From Kitasatospora sp. NA04385 (lineage in GTDB: Bacteria; Actinomycetota; Actinomycetes; Streptomycetales; Streptomycetaceae), in the NCBI RefSeq assembly GCF_013364235.1, contig NZ_CP054919.1, positions 349,276 to 413,275 of the forward strand: a stretch of DNA of 64,000 bases, given 5' to 3'. This document shows positions 36,717 to 43,469 of this stretch, in pieces. Made by a program: the position numbers and the translations under genes. Within the stretch, counting starts at the first letter, position 1; every line of letters begins with the position of its first letter. The notes beneath the pieces were generated by a model. It saw nothing but the letters and a program-made list of their open reading frames with translations. It did no database searches and was not told the DNA's origin.

Positions 36717-38338
36717 TCCGTTTCGACCAGGTCTCCGTGGTGTACCACGGCGCGTCCGAGCCGGTCCTCCGGGATGTCGGACTGACCGTTCCGGAGGGCG
36801 AGTTGTGCCTGGTGGTGGGCCGGACCGGCTCCGGCAAGTCGACGCTGCTGGGCGCGGTGAACGGGCTGGTGCCGCACTTCACCGGCGGCACCCTGCACGG
36901 CCGGGTGACGGTCGACGGGCGGGACACCGCGCACCACCCGCCGCGCGAACTCGCCGACGTGGTGGGCGTGGTGGGGCAGGATCCGCTGGCCGGGTTCACC
37001 ACCGACACGGTGGAGGAGGAACTCGCCTACGCGATGGAGCAGTTGGCCGTCCCGCCGGAGGTGATGCGCAAGCGGGTGGAGGAGACCCTCGACCTGCTGG
37101 GCCTGGCCGAGCTGCGGCACCGGGCGCTGCACGAGCTGTCCGGCGGCCAGCAGCAGCGGGTGGCGATCGGCTCGGTGCTCACCGCGCACCCGCGCGTCCT
37201 GGTGCTGGACGAGCCGACCTCGGCGCTCGATCCGACCGCGGCCGAGGAGGTGCTGTCCGCGATCACCCGTCTGGTGCACGACCTGGGGGTGACCGTGCTG
37301 CTGGCCGAGCACCGGCTGGAGCGGGTGGTGCAGTACGCCGACAGCGTCGCGTACCTGCCCGGGGACGGCACCGTCCGGCACGGGCCGCCCGCCGAGCTGT
37401 TCGCCGCGACCGCGATCGCCCCGCCGGTCGTCGAGCTGGGCCGACTGGCCGGCTGGCACCCGCTGCCGCTGTCGGTGCGCGACGCCCGCCGGGCCGCCGG
37501 GCCGCTGCGCGAGCGGCTCTCCGCGCGTCCCGTGCCGCCGCCGCGGCGCACCGGCGCCGCCGGGGAGACGGTGCTCACCGCCGAACGGGTGGTGGTCCGG
37601 CACGGACGGCAGGTCGCCGTCCGGGAGGTCTCGCTCGACCTGGCGGCCGGGCAGGTGGTGGCGCTGATGGGGCGCAACGGCTCCGGGAAGTCCTCGCTGC
37701 TGTGGGCGCTGCAGGGCTCGGGCGCCCGGCAGGGCGGCACCGTGCGGGTGGACGGGCGGGACCCGAAGCGGGTGCCCGCGGCGGCGGCCCGGCGGCTGGT
37801 CGGGCTGGTCCCGCAGACGCCGTCCGACCTGCTGTACCTGGACACGGTGGACGCCGAACTCGCCCAGGCCGACCGGGAGTCCGGGCCCGCGCCGGGCCGG
37901 GGCGCCCGGGCCCTGCTCGACGCCCTCGCCCCCGGCATCCCGGGCCGGCTGCACCCGCGCGACCTGTCGGAGGGCCAGCAACTGGCCCTCGTCCTCGCCG
38001 TCCAGCTCACCGCGGCCCCGCCCGTCGTGCTGCTCGACGAGCCCACCCGCGGCCTGGACTACCCGGCCAAGGAGGCCCTGACCGCGATCGTCGACCGGCT
38101 GGCCGCCGAGGGCCGGGCCGTGCTGGTCGCCACCCACGACGTGGAGTTCGCGGCCGCCGCCGCGGACCGGGTGGTGGTGATGGCCGAGGGCGAGGTCGTC
38201 GCCGACGGTCCGGCCCCGGCCGTGCTCACCGCCTCGCCGGTCTTCGCCCCGCAGACCGCCAAGGTGCTCGCCCCGCTCCCGTGGCTGACGGTCCGCCAGG
38301 TGGCCGCGGCCCTCCCCGCCCCGGAGGCGGCCCGATGA
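36713..38338 (+). CDS. ECF transporter ATPase, fused A-A' subunits
   Basis: 541 aa with two ATP-binding domains in one chain. First: Walker A GRTGSGKST, signature ELSGGQQQRVAIG, Walker B LVLDEPTSALDP. Second: Walker A GRNGSGKSS, signature LSEGQQLALVLAVQL, Walker B VVLLDEPTRGLD, with H-loop ATHDVEF. It powers the ECF transporter formed with the T and S components encoded on each side. GAGG lies 7 nt before the GTG. The stop overlaps an ATG at 38335 that opens a short ORF created by a 38-bp duplication. The riboswitch upstream points to cobalamin or a precursor as substrate; cobalamin ECF systems have been named CbrTUV. Confidence 0.92.
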   Translation: MIRFDQVSVVYHGASEPVLRDVGLTVPEGELCLVVGRTGSGKSTLLGAVNGLVPHFTGGTLHGRVTVDGRDTAHHPPRELADVVGVVGQDPLAGFTTDTVEEELAYAMEQLAVPPEVMRKRVEETLDLLGLAELRHRALHELSGGQQQRVAIGSVLTAHPRVLVLDEPTSALDPTAAEEVLSAITRLVHDLGVTVLLAEHRLERVVQYADSVAYLPGDGTVRHGPPAELFAATAIAPPVVELGRLAGWHPLPLSVRDARRAAGPLRERLSARPVPPPRRTGAAGETVLTAERVVVRHGRQVAVREVSLDLAAGQVVALMGRNGSGKSSLLWALQGSGARQGGTVRVDGRDPKRVPAAAARRLVGLVPQTPSDLLYLDTVDAELAQADRESGPAPGRGARALLDALAPGIPGRLHPRDLSEGQQLALVLAVQLTAAPPVVLLDEPTRGLDYPAKEALTAIVDRLAAEGRAVLVATHDVEFAAAAADRVVVMAEGEVVADGPAPAVLTASPVFAPQTAKVLAPLPWLTVRQVAAALPAPEAAR

Positions 38339-38385
38339 GCGCCGCCGCCCTCCCCGCCCCGGAGGCGGCCCGATGAGCGCCGCCG
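38310..38385 (+). repeat. 38-bp tandem duplication at the ATPase/S-component junction
   Basis: Positions 38310-38347 and 38348-38385 are the same 38 nt, covering the ATPase C-terminus codons, the overlapping ATGA and the first S-component codons. Because 38 is not a multiple of three, the first ATG (38335) now opens a 13-codon ORF (MSAAALPAPEAAR) whose stop overlaps the second ATG at 38373. Coupling between the genes is thus kept through a mini-ORF. Confidence 0.85.
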
Positions 38386-39185
38386 CCCGGGCCGTCCGGG
38401 CCGTCCGCATCCCGCTCCGGGCCCGGGCCGTGATCGCGGGCGCCGCCTTCGCCGGTCTGGTGGCCTTCACCTGGCCGTTCGTCGTCGCGCCGGGCCGCTT
38501 CGGGTCCGCGTACGCGCCGCCGCTGATCTTCGGGGCGCTGCTGGTGCTGATCCTGGCCGTGGTGGTCTCGGAGATCGCCTCGGGCGGCATCGACGCCAAG
38601 GCGCTGGCCATGCTGGGCGTGCTCTCGGCCGTCAACGCCGGGCTGCGCCCGCTCGGCGCCGGCACCGCGGGCGTCGAGACCGTCTTCTTCCTCCTCGTGC
38701 TGGCCGGCCGGGTCTTCGGCCCCGGCTTCGGCTTCACCCTCGGCTGCACCTCGCTGTTCGCCTCCGCGCTGCTCACCGGCGGCGTCGGCCCGTGGATGCC
38801 GTACCAGATGTTCGGCTGCGCCTTCGTCGGCCTGGTCGCGGGCCTGCTGCCCCGGCTGCGCGGCCGGGCCGAGGTGCTGCTGCTGGCCGGGTACGGGGCG
38901 CTGTCCGGTTACCTGTTCGGCTTCCTGCTGAACCTCTCGTTCTGGCCGTTCTCCCTCGACCCGCACAGCTCGATCGCCTACCTGCCCGGCCTGCCCTTCA
39001 CCGAGCAGTGGCACCGCTACCTGCTGTTCGACCTGGCCACCTCGCTCGGCTGGGACACCGGACGCGCCGTCACCACCGCGCTGGCCGTGCTGCTCGCGGG
39101 CCCGGCCGTGCTCGCCGTCTTCCGCCGCGCCGCCCGCCGGGCCGCCTTCGAGGCGCCGGTGCACTTCTCCGCCGCACCCCGGTAG
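38373..39185 (+). CDS. ECF transporter substrate-binding S component
   Basis: 270 aa, six membrane helices, with the S-component pattern of this group (GAGTAGVETVFFLLVLAG, FGPGFGFTLG, GGVGPWMPYQMFGC). The last helix is followed by a basic tail. It would give the ECF complex its specificity. Riboswitch control and the surface-protein neighbours argue for a corrinoid. The ATG at 38373 overlaps the stop of the 13-codon mini-ORF. A cobalamin riboswitch for the next gene begins about 90 nt downstream. Confidence 0.88.
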   Translation: MSAAARAVRAVRIPLRARAVIAGAAFAGLVAFTWPFVVAPGRFGSAYAPPLIFGALLVLILAVVVSEIASGGIDAKALAMLGVLSAVNAGLRPLGAGTAGVETVFFLLVLAGRVFGPGFGFTLGCTSLFASALLTGGVGPWMPYQMFGCAFVGLVAGLLPRLRGRAEVLLLAGYGALSGYLFGFLLNLSFWPFSLDPHSSIAYLPGLPFTEQWHRYLLFDLATSLGWDTGRAVTTALAVLLAGPAVLAVFRRAARRAAFEAPVHFSAAPR

Positions 39186-39274
39186 CCCGGCCCCGGGCCG
39201 ACCGCACGCCTGCGACCTGCCGGAACCCGGACCACCCCCGGGCCTCCGGGGCGGTGCGGTGGACGTAGAGTGGC

Positions 39275-39474
39275 GAGCGCAGCCGGTTCGCCCCGCCCCT
39301 CCAGGGCGGGTGCGTCGCAAGAGGGAACCCGGTGGGAATCCGGGACTGCCCCGCAGCGGTGAGCGGGAACGACCGCCGTCATACGCACTGGGCCCGCACG
39401 GGCCCGGGAAGCGACGGCCAGTAGGAGTCCACCTCCTCACGGGGTGGGCGTGCCCGCGAGTCCGAAGACCTGCC
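39275..39474 (+). promoter_or_regulatory. Cobalamin riboswitch upstream of a thioesterase
   Basis: AAGAGGGAACCCGGTGGGAA, CCGGGACTGCCCCGCAGCGG, CGACCGCCGTCATACGCACT, GGGAAGCGACGGCCAGTAGG and GCGAGTCCGAAGACCTGCC appear in order. It is nearly identical to the metE riboswitch over long stretches, so one was probably copied from the other. The conserved loop has its normal short length here. The first downstream ORFs are a 15-codon reading frame and the thioesterase. Confidence 0.93.
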
Positions 39475-39479
39475 GCTGC

Positions 39480-39502
39480 CCGCGGACCACGGTGGTCCGC
39501 GG
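39480..39502 (+). terminator. Hairpin following the 39.3-kb riboswitch
   Basis: CCGCGGACCA and TGGTCCGCGG form a perfect 10-bp stem with a 3-nt loop, 6 nt after the aptamer. The metE riboswitch has a comparable hairpin in the same place, suggesting a shared expression platform. The rest of 39503-39592 shows no gene. Confidence 0.5.
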
Positions 39503-39605
39503 CCCCACCGCGACCCCGAGGGCGGGCGGCGGCGACGGCGGACGCTCACCGGTCCGGCCGCCCCGTCCGCGTGCCCGGGTCCGCGAACTCGCGAAGGAGA
39601 GTTCC

Positions 39606-39653
39606 GTGCAGCACGCCGTCCGACCCGCCCGATCCGGGGTGACCGCCCGATGA
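39606..39653 (+). CDS. 15-codon leader ORF coupled to the thioesterase
   Basis: GTG 39606 has GAAGGAGAG with ideal spacing, the best ribosome site in the region. It encodes VQHAVRPARSGVTAR and stops at 39651-39653, overlapping the thioesterase ATG as ATGA. Downstream translation could therefore depend on it. The GGGGTGA inside it could also serve the thioesterase directly. It may instead be the remnant of a lost gene. Confidence 0.45.
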   Translation: MQHAVRPARSGVTAR

Positions 39654-40084
39654 CCACCACCCCCGCCCCCGCCCGCACCCCGGCCGAGTCCGCCGTCAGG
39701 CTGGCCCACATCATGAGCGAGCACGACACCAACCTCTACGGGACGGTGCACGGCGGCGTGGTGATGAAGCTCATCGACGACGCCGCCGCCGCGGCCGCCG
39801 GTCGCCACGCGGGCGTTCCCGCGGTCACCGCCTCCGTGCAGGGGATGTCCTTCCTCGCCCCCGTCCGGGCCGGCGACCTGCTCACCGTCCACGCCCGGGT
39901 CGAACGCGCCGGACGCACCTCCATGGACGTCTCGGTGGCCGTCACCTCGGAGCGCTGGAACCTGACCGGCCCGGTCACCGACGTCGCGACGGCCCGCCTG
40001 GTCTTCGTCGCGATCGGCCCCGACAGCCGCCCGCACCCCGTCCCGGCCCTGCTCCCCGACCCGCCCGAAGAGTCCCCCGCCTGA
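39650..40084 (+). CDS. Hotdog-fold acyl-CoA thioesterase (YciA/BACH type)
   Basis: 144 aa. The hotdog motif LYGTVHGGVVMKLIDDAA lies at about residues 24-41, holding the acidic and Asn/His catalytic region of acyl-CoA hydrolases. VQGMSFLAPVRAGDLLTVHA and GRTSMDVSV follow the family pattern. It hydrolyses acyl-CoA to free acid and CoA. The cobalamin riboswitch upstream is unusual for a thioesterase. One reading is that it relieves CoA trapped as methylmalonyl- or propionyl-CoA when B12-dependent mutase fails; that is hypothesis only. A strong terminator follows. Confidence 0.88.
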   Translation: MTTTPAPARTPAESAVRLAHIMSEHDTNLYGTVHGGVVMKLIDDAAAAAAGRHAGVPAVTASVQGMSFLAPVRAGDLLTVHARVERAGRTSMDVSVAVTSERWNLTGPVTDVATARLVFVAIGPDSRPHPVPALLPDPPEESPA

Positions 40085-40091
40085 CCGACGG

Positions 40092-40124
40092 CCCGACCGC
40101 CCGGTCCGGGACCGGGCGGTCGGG
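40092..40124. terminator. Terminator between convergent genes
   Basis: CCCGACCGCCCGGT and ACCGGGCGGTCGGG form a perfect 14-bp stem with a 5-nt loop. It lies after the thioesterase stop and before the convergent protease stop at 40171. Short GTTCGGCCGTTCAG repeats follow. Confidence 0.75.
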
Positions 40125-40170
40125 CGGTTCGGCCGTTCAGTGGGTTCGGCCGTTCAGGCCGTCAGTGGGT

Positions 40171-41721
40171 TCAGCCGGTCTGGACGGCGGTGTCGTCGAT
40201 GACGAAGGAGGTCTGCAGCGAGGCGTCCTCGACGGCGTTGAACTTCACCGTGACGCTCTGGCCGGCGTAGGCCGACAGGTCGACGGTCTTCTGGGTGTAG
40301 CCGGTGGCCTTGTTGAGGTTGGAGTACGAGGCGACCGTGGTGCCGTTGACGGTGACGGTGAGCTTGTCGTAGGCGGTGGAGGTGGTGGTCTCCGCGGTGT
40401 CGATGTGCAGCCAGTAGCTCAGCGTGGCCTTGCAGCCGGCCGGGATGGTGACGGTCTGCGAGAGCGTGTCGGTGTGGGCGGAGCCGTAGCCGTCCAGCCA
40501 GGCCTTCCAGGAGCCGCCGTGCGCGGCCTGGGAGGAGGAGTTGTTGACGACGCCCGAGGTGGCGGTCCAGGGGCCGGCGGTGCCGGTCTCGAAGCCGGGG
40601 TTGCCGAGCAGCTGGGCCGGGGTGCAGCCGGTGCCGCCGCCGGAGGTGACGGTCCAGGTGAAGGAGGCGGTGCCGGTCTTGTTGGCGGCGTCCTTGGCGG
40701 TGACGGTCACGTTGTAGGTGCCGGCCGCGGTGGCGGTGCCGCTGATCACGCCGGTGGAGGCGTTGATCGACAGGCCGGTGGGCAGCCCGGTCGCCGAGTA
40801 GCTCAGCGGCGCGGTGCCCCCGGAGGCCGCGATCTGCAGGCTGACCGAACCGTTGACCGCCGTCGACTGGTTGCCCGGGCTGGTGACCGAGACGGCCGCA
40901 CCGGCGGGCTTGGTCAGCAGGCAGCCGCTGACGCCGAGGTCGATGACCCGGCCGGTGCCCAGGCAGGTGGTGAACCAGTAGGTCTCCTCACCGTAGCTCT
41001 GGCCCTTGGTGGCCGTCGTGGTGCCGTCCGCGGCCACCTCGCACGGGTTGTTCAAGGTGCACATGGCACCGTCGTCGTTGCCGGTGTTGTTGATGCCGAC
41101 GACCTTCCGGCTGGTCGCGTCGACGATCGGCGAACCGGACGTGCCGTGCGTGGTGTTGCAACCCGCGCTGTAGCGCAGCGAGTCGCGCCAGGTCCAGGTG
41201 TCCTCGCGCAGGGTTCCGACGAACCCGTTGATCGAGCAGTTCCAGACCTGCTTCCAGTACGAGGAGGGTATGTACATGGAGGAGCCGTCGACCGGGTGGG
41301 TGTCACTGATCGTCAGCGCCGTCGCCCCGTACTTGGAGGTGATCGAGGCGAAGGTGTCGGTGAGTTGGTAGAGCGCGACGTCGGTGCCGGTCATCGTCGC
41401 GTACAGCACCTTGTCGGACTGGACGCTGCCGAGCGAGGCGCCGGAGGAGTTGAGCAGGGTGCCGCTGCGGCTGGAGTTCACGTTCTGGATGACCTCGCCG
41501 GCCGCCGGCATGGTCGGCAGGCAGTGGCCGTTGGTCAGCATCAGCGCCCGGTCGGTGTCCACCGAGGAGGGGTAACGGACCAGCGAGGCCGAGCAGTTGC
41601 TCAGCGCGATGGTGGAGGTCAGGTCGCCGGCCTGGACGGCCTGCGCGGGAGCGGCACCGATGGTGAGGGCGCCGGCGAGGACGGTGCCCGCGCCGAGTGC
41701 GGCGGCGAATCTCTTGAACAT
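40171..41721 (-). CDS. Secreted trypsin-like serine protease with Ig-like and C-terminal jelly-roll-type domains
   Basis: 516 aa from the ATG at 41721, with AAGGAG 6 nt upstream. A signal peptide (MFKRFAAALGAG to AAPAQA) precedes a chymotrypsin-fold domain: His in LTNGHC, Asp in GTDVALYQL, Ser in HGTSGSPIV. A putative Ig/cadherin-like domain follows (LSYSATGLPTGLSINASTG, AAGTYNVTVTAKD). A C-terminal carbohydrate-binding-like domain starts at LLGNPGFETGTAGPWTA. It should degrade extracellular protein, perhaps while bound to polymer. It faces the thioesterase across a terminator and has no obvious link to the B12 genes. Confidence 0.9.
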   Translation of the reverse strand: MFKRFAAALGAGTVLAGALTIGAAPAQAVQAGDLTSTIALSNCSASLVRYPSSVDTDRALMLTNGHCLPTMPAAGEVIQNVNSSRSGTLLNSSGASLGSVQSDKVLYATMTGTDVALYQLTDTFASITSKYGATALTISDTHPVDGSSMYIPSSYWKQVWNCSINGFVGTLREDTWTWRDSLRYSAGCNTTHGTSGSPIVDATSRKVVGINNTGNDDGAMCTLNNPCEVAADGTTTATKGQSYGEETYWFTTCLGTGRVIDLGVSGCLLTKPAGAAVSVTSPGNQSTAVNGSVSLQIAASGGTAPLSYSATGLPTGLSINASTGVISGTATAAGTYNVTVTAKDAANKTGTASFTWTVTSGGGTGCTPAQLLGNPGFETGTAGPWTATSGVVNNSSSQAAHGGSWKAWLDGYGSAHTDTLSQTVTIPAGCKATLSYWLHIDTAETTTSTAYDKLTVTVNGTTVASYSNLNKATGYTQKTVDLSAYAGQSVTVKFNAVEDASLQTSFVIDDTAVQTG

Positions 41722-41956
41722 GGCTCTCCTTGTGGGGGATCGCAGACGTGCTACCGGTCGGTGCACGCCCGCGCCGGACGAAAGTGCCATGGCCACTTCA
41801 ATCTGGTCAACCGTCCCGGCAGAACTCGCGCCCGGAATTCCCGGTGGACGCCCCCGCCGGACCGTCCGCCTGACTCGACGTCAGGCCCGGTCCGGCCGGG
41901 AGCCGTTCACTCGGACGCCCCGCCCGGCTGGGCGCGGTGCGCGTCTCCGCGGGCGG

Positions 41957-42622
41957 TCAGCGGCTGCGCCCGGGCGTCTGGGAGCGGAAGCTCCGGCCGA
42001 GTTCGGGGCCCAGTCCGTAGTAGTGGCGGAAGTTGTAGATCAGCGGGCTCCACGCGGCCGGGTCGATGTGCTGGGTGCCCGGGACGACCAGGCGCGGGTC
42101 GGCGTGGACCTTGAGGACGTGGGCTTCGGCGATGAGGAAGGCCCCGGAGGCATCGGGTCGGACCCGTGCGGCGCGGGCCTCCAACTGGATGGGGCAGGCG
42201 GCGGCCCTGGGCGGCCGGACCAGCTCGGAGGGTTCCGGGCGCAGACCGGCGGCGGCGAACTTGTCCGGCTCGAAGCGGAAGGCGCCGCGCTTGTCCACCG
42301 GCACCGGGGTGCGTCCGGTCAGCGGCGCCAGCCGCTCCACCGCCGGCCACTGGGCGGGCGCGGGGAGGTTGACCACGAGATCGGGTCGGCTGAGGAGGTT
42401 GCGCGCGGTCTGCCCCTCGGGGCCCAGGCCGAGGACGACGACCTGGCCGAGCGCCCAGGCCGAGGACATCGGCGCCAGGTTGGCGGAGCCGTCCTCGTTC
42501 TCCGTCGAGAGCAGGACGACCGGCGTGCCGAAGTACAGGATGCTCGGCTCGATGGCCACGTGAGCGGCCGACGTGTCGTGGGGCGTGTCGTGGGGCGTGC
42601 TGCTGGGTGTTCCGGTGTTCAT
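41957..42622 (-). CDS. Flavin reductase-like (FMN-binding split barrel) protein
   Basis: 221 aa. FGTPVVLLSTENEDGSANLA and MSSAWALGQVVVLGLG are the split-barrel flavin-binding motifs, and IDPAAWSPLIYNFRHYYGLG ends the fold. Family members bind FMN and act as reductases or as partners in oxygenase reactions. The start is taken as the ATG at 42622, just after a His/Thr/Pro-rich stretch is included; no strong ribosome site is seen. It is divergent from an ArsR-type regulator 68 nt away, which probably controls it. Confidence 0.85.
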   Translation of the reverse strand: MNTGTPSSTPHDTPHDTSAAHVAIEPSILYFGTPVVLLSTENEDGSANLAPMSSAWALGQVVVLGLGPEGQTARNLLSRPDLVVNLPAPAQWPAVERLAPLTGRTPVPVDKRGAFRFEPDKFAAAGLRPEPSELVRPPRAAACPIQLEARAARVRPDASGAFLIAEAHVLKVHADPRLVVPGTQHIDPAAWSPLIYNFRHYYGLGPELGRSFRSQTPGRSR

Positions 42623-42690
42623 GGGGGTCGACCGTAGGGCGGGGACCCTTCGGCCGTCGCCGAAGGATCGCCGGTGGATGATGGACCACG

Positions 42691-43458
42691 ATGAGGAACC
42701 ACGACACGCACCCGGAAGGCCCGGACCTGGCCGCCCTGGCCGGTCTCCTGGCGGACGGCACCCGCGCGGGCTTCTGCCTGGCGCTCCTGGACGGCCGGGC
42801 CTGGACCGCGACCGAGTTGGCCCGCCACGCCGGGGTGGCCGCCTCGACCGCGACCGAGCACCTGAACCTCCTGGTCGGCGGGGGCCTGCTCGCCCAGGAG
42901 CGCCAGGGCCGCCACCGCTACGTCCGCCTCGCCGACCCCGAGACGGCCCGGCTGATCGAGACCCTCGCCGCCATGGCGCCCCGCCGCACCACCGCGCCGC
43001 GCTCACTGCCCGCCGCCGGCCGGAGCCGGGCCCTGGCCCGGGCCCGGACCTGCTACGACCACCTGGCGGGCGCCCTCGGGGTGGCCGTCACCGAGGCGAT
43101 GACCGAACGGGGGCTGCTGGACTGGGAGCAGGGGCCGACGCTCACCGGCGACGGGGCCGCCTGGCTGGCCGACCTCGGCATCGTGCTGCCGTCCACCGCC
43201 CGGCGGCCGCCCGTCCGGTCGTGCCTGGACTGGACCGAGCGCCGCCCGCACGTGGCCGGCGCCGTCGGTGCGGCCCTGTGCCGCCACGCCTTCGACTCCG
43301 GCTGGATCACCCGGATCGGCACCGGCCGCGCCGTCGCCCTCACCGGGACCGGCCGGGACGCGCTCCGGGACCACCTCGGCCTGTCCGTGGAGACGTCCGC
43401 TCCCGGGGGGGTGAGTGCGCAGCCCTCAAGTGAGGCTGCGTACACCGTCGTTCGCTAG
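42691..43458 (+). CDS. ArsR-type winged-helix regulator
   Basis: 255 aa. Residues about 10-85 are an ArsR winged helix (LAGLLADGTRAGFCLALL, TATELARHAGVAASTATEHL, LLAQERQGRHRYVRLAD). The rest is a longer C-terminal domain with TERGLLDWEQG and CLDWTERRPHVAG, including a few Cys that could bind a ligand or metal. It is divergent from the flavin reductase-like gene. A kinase gene starts 12 nt after its stop. Confidence 0.85.
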   Translation: MRNHDTHPEGPDLAALAGLLADGTRAGFCLALLDGRAWTATELARHAGVAASTATEHLNLLVGGGLLAQERQGRHRYVRLADPETARLIETLAAMAPRRTTAPRSLPAAGRSRALARARTCYDHLAGALGVAVTEAMTERGLLDWEQGPTLTGDGAAWLADLGIVLPSTARRPPVRSCLDWTERRPHVAGAVGAALCRHAFDSGWITRIGTGRAVALTGTGRDALRDHLGLSVETSAPGGVSAQPSSEAAYTVVR

Positions 43459-43469
43459 CATGCGCAGTC

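Noticed and set aside
38335..38376. 13-codon ORF as a functional peptide gene
   Set aside because: Best explained as a by-product of the 38-bp duplication; its sequence repeats the ATPase C-terminus.
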